Assembly: GCA_001600455.1 (NCBI GenBank)
Contig: BCKC01000010.1
Coordinates: 254,144-318,143, forward strand
Reading direction: 5' to 3'
DNA from: Endocalyx cinctus
Taxonomy: Eukaryota; Ascomycota; Sordariomycetes; Amphisphaeriales; Apiosporaceae
DNA length: 64,000 nt
Shown here: positions 48,272 through 59,409 of the stretch, one piece after another
Position numbering within the stretch: position 1 is the stretch's first letter
How the letters are laid out: the number at the start of each line of letters is the position of its first letter
The notes under the pieces: model-generated
Seen by the model: only the letters and a program-made list of their open reading frames with translations
Databases searched by the model: none
What the model was told of the DNA's origin: nothing
Translations under genes and position numbers: made by a program

Positions 48272-49903
48272 ATGGATCAGTTGTTACTCGAAGTGAGGAG
48301 CAGCTTTAACGATAAGGGGAAAGAATGTTCAGCACCCCAAAATTTAGTTTACAGTAAGTAAAAAAGGGAAAAAAGAGCAAGAAACACTTCCTTTTATCTA
48401 TCTCTCGGCAGTTATATAGAGAGAGGGCAAAAAAAGTGCAAGTTATCTAATAGCAAATTGCAGCCCCTACCGAGCCCATTATTGGCAATTATGACTTCTA
48501 CCACTTCAACGTCGCCTTCACCGGCGCCGTGGCCGCCTTCACCACCATCGTCGTCGGCTTTCTAGCGTGGCGACACGCACGACAGATCTCGAACCTCCGG
48601 CAGCAGGTGCAGATCCTGCGTATCTGCCTCTTCCTACCGCTGTACGCCATCCTGTCGCTGATCCAGGTAGCCGTGCCGGCGACGTACGTTTACCTGCAGC
48701 CGTGGAGCAAGGTGCTCGAGTCGTGGTCCCTCTGCTGCTACGCCTTCCTCATGTTCGAGTTCCTGTCTCCGCCCGAGTCCGAGCGGCGCGAGGAGCGATG
48801 GCTCTCCCCGCTCCTGGCCCTCACCGAGAAGCTCGAGTGCGACTCCCCCATGGCCAAGCACAAGATCTGGAAGACGCCTCACAACCGCCTCTACCACGCC
48901 CGCTGGATCTGCCTGTTCCAGGGCCCTTACGTCCAGGTCTTCGTCGCCCTGCTCACCGCCGCCACCCAGGCCTCCGGCCACTTCTGCCTGACGAGCAACA
49001 GCGGCAGCTACTTTCACATCTACGCCATGATCCTCCAGACCACCAGTATCGCGGTCTCGGTTGCCGTCATAGTCATTATTATCAGGGGCCTCAATCCCGA
49101 ATTGAAACCTTACCATGCCGTCTCGAAGTTGTTGGCCTTGAAGTTAATTGTCGGAGTGCAGATCATGCAACAAGTGAGTGTTTCTCTACGATTATTTCAA
49201 AGGGGGAAAAAAGTGAACATGAGAAAAAACTAATACAAGAACCCCCAAAAATCAGATCATCTTCCGCATCCTCGAAAGCAAAGATCCTTCCCCCTTAGAC
49301 AACCTCCCGACCCTCAGCGAGTCCGACGTGCTGGTCGGTCTGCCTTTGATCATCGTGACGGGCCAGCTGAGCATCTTCGCGATATACTACCACTTCGCGT
49401 ACAGCCCGAAGGCGTACGCGATCCCGTCCTCGCCCGAGGAGGCGCCGGCGCTGGGCCAGGGCCGCAACGCGGTCCTGTACGGCGTGGGCCAGGGTCGTAA
49501 CGCGGTCATGTACGGGCCCGAGTACGTGCACCCGGGCGCGTGGAAGCTCCTCCGGGAGGTCCTAAGCTTCTCGGACTTCTGGGCCGCCACCAAGTTCGCC
49601 TTCTCGCTGCAGGACGAGCTGTACCTCCTGCTCGAGAAGAACAGGCAGAAGAGGGCGTCGCTGGCGTCGGCGCCCGGACCGAGGTCCGGGAACCGCGTCC
49701 ACCGTCACCGCCACGACGACGACGACGCGAGCAGCACCACCCAGGATTCCGCGAACGCCGGCGAGATGGATAGAAACGAGACGGAAGAAGTGGAAGGGGA
49801 GATGACCGAGACCAGGTATAAGCGAGTGGCTGGACTCATGGTAGAGGCTAGGCCCGTCGCTAGCTCCTCGACGTCCCGGGCACCCAGCGAATCTGAGCGG
49901 TGA
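48272..49903 (+). CDS. DUF300 / TMEM184-type seven-helix membrane protein
   Basis: Three exons (48272-48353, 48464-49173, 49256-49903) encode 479 aa. The family (organic solute transporter alpha/TMEM184) comprises membrane proteins of the endomembrane or vacuole. A short soluble N-terminus, ending at the first intron, precedes FNVAFTGAVAAFTTIVVGFLA (split: helix 1), the family motif QILRICLFLPLYAI, SWSLCCYAFLMFEFL, then a charged loop, CLFQGPYVQVFVALL and further helices. After the second intron comes LPLIIVTGQLSIFAIYYHFAY, and then a long polar C-terminal tail with RHRHDDDD. Joins are in phase (VY-T-PTEPIIGNYDF; IMQQ-IIFRILES). Third-position GC is very high, so all frames of exon 2 are open. 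Transport substrate unknown. Identification confident. Confidence 0.9.
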
Positions 49904-50794
49904 GCTAGCTCAATGATTCCCCCGTGAGAAGATGGACACTAGAAGGCTCTGATTACTTTGCGTATTTTACTGTTTTATTTATTTATTCTTTTTTTTTTGT
50001 TGTTTTATTTACACATCCATATACACATTCCCTTTATTAATGTGAGAAATCACAATTCGCAAATATCTAGTCGACTTGGTGGGAAAAAAAAAAGGGGGGG
50101 GGGGGGGNGGAGGACATGGGAGAGGTAGATACCCAAGTATATTACCATTATGACATGAAAAATTATGATACCCGCTACAACCATCTTTGTGTTCTAAAAT
50201 TCTTTGGGAAAAAACATGATAACGCCTGGCATCACTTCCCAGTAAATTATCATTGCCAGGGCATACTCGTGACTCCTTTTTCTTCTTCTCGATGCTGTTG
50301 ATTAAACAAACATATCTTCGCACTTCTTTCCGAGTGCGAGGCTTGGCAGTCGTCGTTATGTACGCGAAAGCGAGAACGAGAACGAGAACGGGAGTGTAGT
50401 CGAATACAACCACATACGTTCCTGTCACTATCCATGTGATACGACATAAAAAAATGTATTACATAGTGTACATGGGAGGACAAGGAACTACCTAATCTTT
50501 TGATTGTTTCCAAGGGCCGTGTAGCGTCTAAGCATGCACGTTGCCCGCAAACCACATATGCCGATCGCATGATAAATTAATTGTCATAAACCCACTGTTA
50601 CCTTGGGAGACCGGCAGAGATCCGCAGACGCACCCCAGAGACGCGCAACATTTGTAAAACTGTAATTCATAATAATCCTTGTAGAGTGGGTTGGGTTATT
50701 GGATGAGGCGGCAATGAGTTGCTTCAAGCTAAGCAATAGAATTTGTATTTTGAAGTATTGGGTATCAACGGTGCCAGTTCACTAATCTAACTGC
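49904..50794. other. Convergent 3' flanks
   Basis: Spacer between the DUF300 gene (plus) and TRM10 (minus). Contains an A-run followed by a G-run with an ambiguous base (50087-50110) and a GAGAAC repeat (50369-50392). No coding signal. Confidence 0.5.
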
Positions 50795-52288
50795 TTAGAC
50801 GTTAGTAGAATCGACGGCAACGCCGGTAGTGGCTTCAGCAATGGCGACGGTATCGTCAACCTTGTCGGGGCTCGGTGGGGGCGCAGACCACCTTTGTTGG
50901 TCCAGAGCGTTCTTCTCCAGAGCCTCGACTACGCCGTCGCCCTCGACTACGGTCTCTTGCCCGTTTTGATTTTGGTTCTCGGGCTGGGTTGCTGCGTCGT
51001 CATGACCGCGTACGCCATCATCTGGTGACGGCAGCTGATCTTCCGAGGTCTCTTTTATTTCGACCAAATTGTCCTTCTCTTCTTCTTCCTCTTCTCCTTT
51101 CAGCTTCCCTCCTTTTCGTGAAGGGATGACTTTCATAAAGGCCTCCCCCCAATCTCCCGACTCGATATATTTCAGCATAATCTCCATGACGTGATTCGTA
51201 GCGAGGATGTGGCGGCTCTGCATGACCATGAGTTCTCCGATGGGTAGCTTAGCGGTCCGCACGTTTCTCTCGCGTGCTATCTTGTAACAGAGGCCTTTCT
51301 CCCGGTTCTTGTCGATAATGCCCCCAATAACGTAGCAGGTATTAGGCTCGAGGCGATCGAGAGTATACGGTGAGTCGGCGGTCAGATAGACAACAGATTT
51401 GTCAACATCTTCGGCTTCCGTTTCCGGTTCTATGGTGGGTTTCTTCGCCTTCTTCTTAGTCTCTGGAGGGTTCGAGAAAGAGATACCGTCGCCATCCATG
51501 CTTGCGTTTTTCTCCAGTACTTCATTCTTTTGACCACCGTCCGGACCGTCCATGAGGGCCTTGGCCTCGGCAGCCGCTTCCATGAAGTCTCCTTTGAAGA
51601 AATTTATATTCTTCCACTTCTTATGCTGCGCGCCTAAGACGGTGTCGTACCTGTTCTTTATCGCGCCGTGGAATGAGCTGACGTAGATGTGCACGGGATA
51701 CTGAGCAACGCGGTTGTCGGAATAACAACGGGTGACCTGACTAGCCAGAGATTTTAATTCGCCCTCTAGCATGTATTTTTCGAACTGGCAATCGACGATA
51801 ATAGAGACGGGCACTAGATGACGATCTTTGGGGACTAATTTTCTCCTAGGAGCTCTCTCGTGAAGAACGGGAGCTCTACCCTCGGCGGCGGCGGTAGCTG
51901 CCTCTGCTTCATCCTCTCGATGTATCTGTTCTTTTTTTTCGCGACGTCTTTCTTTGCGCATCTTGCGCTTCTCTTTCTTCGTCTCTTCCCATATTTTTCT
52001 ACGTTTTAATTTTCGCAATTGGTTTTTGGATAAAGGCTTATCGGTAGGATCAGCGGAGTCAGTGGTAATTTGGACACTATTTCCATTCTCATCTTCGTCA
52101 TCTTCGTCATCGAAGTCGGGAGCAGGTCGCTTGGTTCCGTGTTGACTTTGGTCCTGTTGATCTTGGGGTTGACCTACTATTAATTGAGGTTCTAGTGTTT
52201 GATCTAACTCTACCGTAGCTTCAATTGGAGGGTTTTGAGATTTCTGACTAGCAGAATTATCAGTTAAAGTGGTATCCATTGTTTCCAT
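50795..52288 (-). CDS. TRM10: tRNA (guanine-N1-)-methyltransferase, position 9
   Basis: Single exon, 497 aa (ATG at 52288; the next Met three codons on is an alternative). Trm10 methylates N1 of G9 in tRNAs using S-adenosylmethionine and belongs to the SPOUT class. The N-terminal 160 residues are acidic and then very Lys/Arg-rich (KLKRRKIWEETKKEKRKMRK), as in yeast Trm10, and likely bind tRNA. The SPOUT core follows: VSIIVDCQFEKYM, SLASQVTRCYSDNR, VVYLTADSPYTLDRLEPN, then the knot motifs TCYVIGGIIDKNREKGLC, TAKLPIGELM and LATNHVMEIMLKY with GDWGEAFMKVIPSRKG. The conserved catalytic Asp is present in GGIIDKN. A 60-residue insertion rich in Lys/Glu lies between the two core halves, and the C-terminus has a 95-residue acidic, low-complexity tail. 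Identification secure. Confidence 0.95.
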   Translation of the reverse strand: METMDTTLTDNSASQKSQNPPIEATVELDQTLEPQLIVGQPQDQQDQSQHGTKRPAPDFDDEDDEDENGNSVQITTDSADPTDKPLSKNQLRKLKRRKIWEETKKEKRKMRKERRREKKEQIHREDEAEAATAAAEGRAPVLHERAPRRKLVPKDRHLVPVSIIVDCQFEKYMLEGELKSLASQVTRCYSDNRVAQYPVHIYVSSFHGAIKNRYDTVLGAQHKKWKNINFFKGDFMEAAAEAKALMDGPDGGQKNEVLEKNASMDGDGISFSNPPETKKKAKKPTIEPETEAEDVDKSVVYLTADSPYTLDRLEPNTCYVIGGIIDKNREKGLCYKIARERNVRTAKLPIGELMVMQSRHILATNHVMEIMLKYIESGDWGEAFMKVIPSRKGGKLKGEEEEEEKDNLVEIKETSEDQLPSPDDGVRGHDDAATQPENQNQNGQETVVEGDGVVEALEKNALDQQRWSAPPPSPDKVDDTVAIAEATTGVAVDSTNV

Positions 52289-52941
52289 TTTGCAGCAGTC
52301 GTAATTCTAGTTTTCTCTTTCTTTCGGTGGCTGTGAATTGAGGTGTTGTTGGTCAAATGGAAGAAGCTTAGGTGATTTTCTAGTGAAGAAAATTGTACTC
52401 CGTACCTGAGGGCAGTAAAATAAAAGTAAATAGCTTTTGGAGGGGCAGGCGGTGGCCAAAATAGGTCGCGCACTAGCCCAAATATCACCGGAATTTATAT
52501 ACTTGAACCCTTGTTTTCCAGTTAGAGGAAGAATGAAAATGCTTAAAGCAGGATATAACCATCTTCACCTGGCTTTCCTCTTTTTGATAATATAAAATTT
52601 GAACGTATAATTTGTTAAATTTGTACTAGAAATAAAGATTGAAGTAGATAAGTTAAAGGTAGCATTGGGCTAATGCGCGACCTATTTTGGCTCCGAGGGG
52701 TTGCATGTTGCATTACCACCCTTGCCTGCCTTTGTGTACAAGTACCTGTTCATGTATCGGCCTTCAATTATCTGTCAGATATGGCGTCGTTAAAGCACTT
52801 ACTTCTAGAATAAGTATCATTTTTAATCAACGCACCAATCAGAGCCCCTACCCCTATTATGAATATCCCATTATCATGATATTACTGTACTTGATCCTGT
52901 ACCTGACATAAAACATGCTTTCCTTCTGCTGGCCAGGACAT
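52289..52941. other. Spacer with TRM10 promoter
   Basis: Upstream of TRM10 (minus strand) and downstream of the small three-exon gene. Contains a TACTCCGTA motif at 52396. No coding signal. Confidence 0.5.
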
Positions 52942-53484
52942 TCAATCCGAGATGGGGTTAGATATACGTACCATCTGAGGCCTGCCGAATAGCTGTTCCA
53001 TTCGCTCGAACACGGTCCAGTTGTGATAATCCCTCTGGTTTACTACCGTTGGAAGTGACCCGAAGCAAGTATCTGGATGGAACCGTCCATCGTCCCTATA
53101 TGTTCTAATGAAGGCACTTACGGTGCTTTGAAGTAATATATCTTATGCTCATCTCGTTCTTTATCTCTGTCAGGCTTTGAGGCGCCACTGTACGATTGTC
53201 TTAAGTCTCGTCATCTTATTAAGAATGGCAATTCCGTCCTATAACACTTACTCTTTGCTCTTGTCTGTCGTCAAGAGTGATCCTCCAATACTTGATAGTT
53301 GAAAATATTGGCTATAGTGATACTGTACATAGTACACTGTACTGTAGCACGGACCATTACCCCATGGCACCTGGGCACCTAGAAATTCTGCGAGCTTGGC
53401 ATTACCAGTTCCCTGTAACCACTTAAACTTGACGCGTTCTCGTCGCGTCTTAATTTTGATTGATTTTCTTTCCAAAACTCCCAT
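52942..53484 (-). CDS. Small three-exon gene of unknown family
   Basis: Proposed exons 53252-53484, 53122-53166 and 52942-53095 (minus strand) encode 143 aa. No long open frame exists, but three protein-like stretches are joined by canonical introns in matching phase: GTAAGT...GACAG and GTAAGT...ATATAG. The sequence begins MGVLERKSIKIKTRRERVKF, has LAEFLGAQVPWGNGP, a middle exon DKERDEHKIYYFKAP, and a last exon with DDGRFHPDTCFGSLPTV and NWTVFERMEQLFGRPQM. A GTACGT after RPQM could be another donor, so the C-terminus may be longer. It sits 115 bp from the MSH2 start in the opposite direction, so the two may share a promoter. No signal peptide, no recognised domain. Confidence 0.5.
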
Positions 53485-53599
53485 ACTTAAAGCACTTTTA
53501 AGTACTCATAAACACCTTGTTGATTTGTCTGCTCTTATTTTCAAAGAATGTAAAGGATAAATAGTAAAACAGTAAAAAAGGAGCTAAATTATTCTCAAT

Positions 53600-56508
53600 A
53601 TGTCTTCCCGTCCAGAGTTGAAGGTATGTTTTTATTGGTTTATTTAATTTCTTATACTTAACTTCCATATTTTTCTTCACGGTTGTCAATTTTGGCGTGG
53701 GTGCATACACGAGCGTGGCTAACTGAAAACTTTGAATAGGTCGACGATGAACATGGCTTCATCCGATATTTCAAGTCCCTTCCATCAGATCACCCAGATA
53801 CCGTACGAATATTTGACCGAGGCGATTGGTATACCGCCCATGGCGAGGATGCCAACTTCATCGCCCGAACCGTCTACAAGACCACATCCGTTGTTCGGCA
53901 TCTCGGTCGAAGCGATGCGAGCGGCTTACCTTCCGTGACTATGACTGTCACCGTTTTCCGACAATTCCTAAGAGAAGCCCTCTTCAAATTGGGCAAGAGG
54001 GTCGAGATTCTCTCCAGTAGCAACGGTCGTATGAACTGGAAGGTTGTCAAGCAGGCTTCTCCTGGTAATCTTCAAGATGTTGAGGACGACCTCGGTGGCC
54101 AGCTTGACTCTGCCCCTATGATACTAGCGGTCAAGATAATAGCCAAAGCTTCGGAGGCCAGGAATGTCGGCGTATGCTTTGCCGACGCTAGCGTCCGTGA
54201 ACTTGGCGTCTCCGAGTTTCTAGATAACGACCTTTACTCTAATTTCGAGGCTCTCTTAATCCAGCTCGGCATCAAAGAATGTATCATACAACACGATAAA
54301 GCCGAAAAGGATAAAGATCCCGAATTGGTAAAACTACGTCAAATTATTGATAATTGTGGTATTGCTATATCGGAGAGGTCAGCGTCCGATTTTGGAACCA
54401 AGGATATAGAGCAGGATCTTGCCCGCCTCCTGAAAGATGAGAAGTCTACGTCCATGCTTCCCCAGACAGACTTGAAGCTCGCCATGGGATCTGCTGCGGC
54501 TTTAATCAGGTATCTAGGTGTACTCCAAGATCCTTCCAACTTCGGCCAGTACCAGCTATACCAGCACGACCTTTCTCACTTTATGAAATTGGATGCTGCC
54601 GCCTTAAAAGCTCTGAACCTCATGCCGGGTGCGAGGGATGGATCAAAGACCATGAGTCTGTACGGACTTCTCAATCACTGTCGAACACCGATCGGGAGCC
54701 GATTACTGGCGCAGTGGCTTAAGCAACCACTCATGAACAAGGAAGAGATCGAAAAACGACAGCAATTGGTCGAGGCCTTTGTAAACGACACTGAACTGCG
54801 TCAGACTATGCAGGAAGAACACCTCAAGTCCGTACCAGATCTTTACCGCTTAGCCAAGAAATTCCAAAAGAATAAGGCAAACTTAGAGGACGTCGTCAGA
54901 GCATACCAGGTGGTTATTCGCCTTCCTGGCTTTTTGGGCACTCTCGAAGGTGTAATGGATGAGACCTACAAAGACCCTCTCGACGAAGCCTATACGAATA
55001 AGTTACGTCAACTATCTGATAACCTCGGTAAGCTCGTCGAGATGGTTGAGACAACCGTGGATCTTGACGCGCTAGATAATCACGAGTTTATCATTAAACC
55101 CGAATTCGACGATGGATTGCGCATTGTTCGAAAGAAACTTGACAGGCTCAGACACTCCATGGACGTAGAGTTCCAAAATGCGGCAGACGACTTGAACCAA
55201 GAGAAGGGCAAGAAGATCTTCTTAGAGAACCATAAGGTTCATGGGTGGTGTATGAGATTGACGAGAACCGAAGCTGGCTGCATTCGCAATAAATCCGAGT
55301 ATCAAGAATGCTCAACCCAAAAGAACGGCGTCTATTTCACCACCAAGACATTACTTTCCTATCGTCGAGAATTTGACCAGCTGTCTCAGACTTACAACAG
55401 ATCTCAGAACAGTCTGGTGCAGGAGGTCGTTGCTGTCGCGGCCTCCTACTGTCCCGTTCTGGAGCAGATGGCGGGTGTACTAGCACACATGGACGTCATC
55501 ATTGCCTTCTCTCATTGTTCAGTTCACGCTCCGATCTCATACGTACGACCTACAATACATCCTCGAGGACAAGGCTCCACCATCTTGAAGGAAGCCCGCC
55601 ATCCGTGCCTGGAAATGCAAGATGACGTCCAATTCATTACCAACGATGTCGAAATGAAACGTGATGAGTCCTCGTTCCTCATCATAACTGGACCCAACAT
55701 GGGTGGCAAGTCGACCTATATCCGACAGATAGGGGTCATCGCCCTCATGGCGCAGGTCGGCTGCTTCGTTCCCTGCGCCGAGGCCGAGCTTACTATTTTC
55801 GACGCTATCCTCGCACGTGTGGGTGCCAGCGACTCCCAGCTCAAAGGCGTCTCTACCTTTATGGCCGAGATGCTCGAGACGGCCAACATTCTCAAATCGG
55901 CCACCGCGGAGTCGCTGATCATCATCGACGAATTAGGCCGCGGTACCTCGACGTACGACGGCTTCGGCCTAGCCTGGGCCATTTCCGAACACATCGTCCG
56001 GGAGATCGGATGCTGCGCCACTTTCGCGACCCATTTCCACGAGCTGACGGCCCTCGCCGACTCGTACCCCCAAGTCCGCAACCTGCACGTGACCGCGCAC
56101 ATTTCGGGCACGGACGGCAAAGCGGGCGAGGAGGAGGGCCAGAACCAAAAGCGCGAGGTCGTTCTTCTCTACAAGGTCGAGCCCGGCATCTGCGACCAGT
56201 CGTTCGGTATCCACGTGGCCGAGCTGGTCCGATTCCCCGATAAGGTGGTGCGGATGGCGAAGCGGAAGGCGGACGAGCTCGAGGACTTCACGGCCAAACA
56301 CGAAAACGACGGTCTGGGGCTCAAGTACAGCAAGGAGGACGTCGAGGAGGGAAGCGCTAGGCTGAAAGAGGTATTGGTCCGGTGGAAGGATCAGGTCAAG
56401 GAAGGAAGCATGACCAAAGAAGAGATGGTAGGCAAGATGAGGGAACTCGTCATGGCCGACGAGAAATTGCTAAGCAATCCTTTCTTTCAGGCCGTTAAGG
56501 CTCTGTAA
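53600..56508 (+). CDS. MSH2: DNA mismatch repair ATPase Msh2
   Basis: Two exons: 53600-53623, a 24-nt exon giving MSSRPELK, and 53740-56508; 930 aa, close to human MSH2 (934). Msh2 pairs with Msh6 or Msh3 to recognise mismatches and small loops in the nucleus. The mismatch-binding and connector domains (VDDEHGFIRYFKSLP, DRGDWYTAHGEDA) lead to the lever/clamp (LNLMPGARDGSKTMSLYGLL, CRTPIGSRLLAQWLKQPL). The ABC ATPase at the C-terminal third has Walker A ITGPNMGGKSTYIRQ (about 656-670), the signature region GVSTFMAEMLETA, Walker B SLIIIDELGRGTSTYDG and the H-loop CATFATHFHEL. A conserved C-terminal dimerisation helix region follows. The long ORF alone (from 53935) lacks the first 73 residues. 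Third-position GC rises sharply from about 55700 onward. Identification secure. Confidence 0.97.
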
Positions 56509-57245
56509 GCTAAAACGGAAATGAAATTGATCCGCAAACCGCCAAAAGGGGGTTTACAGAGGGAAATAACAAAGAAAAAACAAAGCAACATAATCAACGG
56601 TTACTGGTCTGGGAGTCTGTTACACTGTACAATATTTACAGATGCTTAGAAATAATGGTGGGTTGGACTTGGCCGGGCGTTGGTGGCGAAATGGTTAATT
56701 AGTCTGCAGAGTGCTGTAATTACTTGACGAACTACCACACATATTAGTGGGAAAAAAAAAAAAAAGAAAGTGATACGTTTACTAATTTAAATTCACGAAG
56801 ATTGAAAATTTCCGCGATTCTGTATTACCGAAGATGCATAATGCTTAGATTTTATAAAGAAGGCCGTGAGTAGAGGAGGGCAATAGGGGTAATAAGCGAG
56901 CTAAGTCAGCCACCCCTATTTCTTTCCGTTCTCTACTGATTGGTAAGTACCAAAATTGTCTAGAATATAAGATCGTGCCACTACTCGATGGAATCAGAAT
57001 TACGCACGGAAGCACATTAGGTAGCCGGGTAGGAACATGATACCCATATATTGGTAAGCACCAAAAAGCAGGTATATATATATACTATACTATATATCTA
57101 AGGGGGTATCTCATCTATCTCTTCTACATGAAAAGTGTTAAAATTCGCCTGCCGTTATCAACTACTTTCTTTATTTACTATTATTTATTTTTTCTATTGT
57201 TTTTGTATGTATTTACTTTCTTAGTGGACTTTATTTCCTTCACGG
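56509..57245. other. Convergent 3' flanks
   Basis: Spacer between MSH2 (plus) and the multi-pass membrane protein gene (minus), with a TA tract near 57070-57095. No coding signal. Confidence 0.5.
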
Positions 57246-59409
57246 TCACCGATATACTGCCCTCCTCTCCGACTCGCGACGATAGTCTTCAGGCAGCATC
57301 CTATACCCGATCCTGATCGTCTCCCTCGGCGACGCCCAGCCGTGACCGCTAATCGGGGAGGCCGAGACGCGAGACCATCTAGTCGTCGTCGTTGATCGTC
57401 GCGACGCCGACCGGGGGATAGGCGGCAGCGGCGGCTCGTTCGTCGTGATGGCCAACCCGGGCAGGTCGTCCCGGGCCGTGGGGGAGTCGGGAGACGATGA
57501 CGGTGATTCCCAGAGGAAGGTGCAATTAGGGGTCGGAGGGCGCGTCTTCGGGACGTATCTTCCTCGTTCTCGTTCTCGTTGTCGCTCTCGTTCTTCTTCC
57601 TCCTCTTCTTCTATAGGTGGTGGTGGAAGGTCTCTAGTCAGAATTCGCGGCGGCATATTCCTTCCTCCCACCGCCGTCATCATCGTCATGACGTTGGCGT
57701 TGTTAGCGTTAATGAAGTTGTTGTTGTTGTTATTATTATTATTATTCGTAGTATCGTAATTATTAATCGAAGGCGGCGAACGCGTGACGATGACCTGAGA
57801 GGTAACCGAGATGACGCCCGCGGCGACCGGTCCCGGTACCGGACCGGGCGGGCCGAAGAAGTCGTCGTCGTCCGATTCGGAATCCGAGTTGAGCCTTCTC
57901 CGCCTCCTCCGTCCCGCGGGGGTGATCCTCGAGGCGATATAGCTCCGAAACGTCGCCGTCGTCCCGAAGATGACGAACAGCGCTATGCCCGGCGTGTTCC
58001 CGGGCAAGGTGAAGTAAAGAGATCCCAGGGCCCGGCCGAGGCTCAGGTCGGGTCGGCGGCTCGCGATGTCCTTTCCGGCGTTGGATGTCGAAGTTTGTCG
58101 GAATAGGAGGGCGGTTACTTGGAAGATGCTAAGATGTATATAGTTAGAAATACTGCTCTCTTCTTCTCTCTTTAGGCTTTAAATGCACGTTTTGGTTTGG
58201 AAATAGCAAATATGAGTTTTGAAAAAATTTCGCAGTACTTACGATAGGAGCGTAAACGCGATGGTAAACCGCGTCATAAGCCATTTATCGTATATTTTGC
58301 TTCGTTGGCCCGACATTACTGACTGAATCGACGTCCTCGTCCATTTATTCTCGTGCGTCGGATTACCGCCCGTATAAGTGGCCTCGGGATCTTCCGTCGT
58401 CGACGTTGACACTGACGACGAGCGGTAGTCTGCGTTGACCGGATAGAATTGAACTAGCTTTCTCTGGCTCTGAATATATCGGAACAGAATTGCCAGCATA
58501 AATAAACTTCCGAACGCTAGGCTGGTGATGACTGATGTTTTTTGAATTTTCTTTTTGTTAGCCGACTTCATTATATATAAATAGGAAAAAACAGTAAAGC
58601 ACTTACGAGGAATACTCGCGAGTAGCACGAAGGCATTAACATCGCTTTGAATCGCGGGTGCCCTGAGTCCGAGCGTGGTTCCGAAGGGCAATCCCACGGC
58701 AACCAGCTTATCCCAGAAATTCAGCCTCTGGAGGAGTCTTCTCCTGGCACGGGCTTCCTTTAAACCATACACCGACTGTACTAATTCCAATGCCCTGAGT
58801 GAAGTTAGCGTAACTGGTATATCTGAGACCACCCTTCCTTTATTTTCGTGAACAGTGCCGTATAGAATATGGGGTATACTGGTATCCATAGGATACAAAC
58901 TAGCAATCGATCAAACAGCGAGAGTCGTACCAAAACATAACAAAAAAGGAGGCGACATTGTAGCAATAGTATTCTGATATCAAGTGTCAGCGAGGTGCGT
59001 AGAACACGACGGTAGGGGGTGGGATACTCACGGATATAAAACAGGACGAGGTCCATTCCAATCGAGCCGTTCGAGATGGTCAGATCCACGTTATGCGGAT
59101 TCGCCTTCTTGGCTTTAAATTGTGCGATCGTGATATCCCTCATGAAGGCGATAGTATGTATCAACTGAATGATGGATGCCGTCGTGCTCAGGATAGCAAA
59201 GTAGGAAAGGCAAGCGATATCTGATTATGGAATATTAGGGTGAGCAAAATAACATACGAGATAGTACCGACGGGAAACTTACACGAGAACCTCTCGCGGT
59301 GTGCCCAGGTTAGCCATATCATCACGGCCGAGCATAACCAACTGATGCCGCCGTACGTCAAGGCGAAGGCGGCGGCGCCTTCGGCGCCAGGGGGCAACTG
59401 ATGCACCAT
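57246..59409 (-). CDS. Fungal multi-pass membrane protein, unknown function
   Basis: Six exons (59283-59409, 59032-59220, 58931-58973, 58607-58794, 58243-58531, 57246-58128; minus strand) encode 572 aa. All five joins are phase-consistent; the 43-nt third exon (YYCYNVASFFVMF) restores continuity of a helix that plain ORFs miss. About seven hydrophobic helices are visible: YGGISWLCSAVMIWLTW, YIACLSYFAILSTTASIIQL, GSIGMDLVLFYIR, FFVMFWALELVQSVYGL, LVAVGLPFGTTLGL, SLAFGSLFMLAILF, FTIAFTLLS-IFQVTALLF and GIALFVIFGTTATF. The C-terminal 200 residues are cytosolic-type: basic (GRRRRRR), acidic Ser/Asp (SDSESDDDDFF), an Asn run and Pro/Glu/Arg-rich blocks. The layout is receptor-like (seven helices plus tail), but I do not recognise a GPCR class and make no such claim. 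The gene is real; the name is open. Confidence 0.82.
57716..57770 (-). repeat. Codon repeat: AAC/AAT (poly-Asn) tract in coding sequence
   Basis: A run of AAT/AAC triplets encodes about eleven consecutive Asn residues in the C-terminal tail of the membrane protein. Triplet tracts like this may vary between strains without breaking the frame. Confidence 0.8.

Noticed and set aside
47806..48309. 167-codon plus-strand frame before the DUF300 gene
   Set aside because: Low-complexity, overlaps the likely leader, and the real first exon starts at 48272 in another frame.
48567..49298. 243-codon frame overlapping the DUF300 gene
   Set aside because: Alternate frame of a GC-rich exon, Pro/Arg-rich and without helices.
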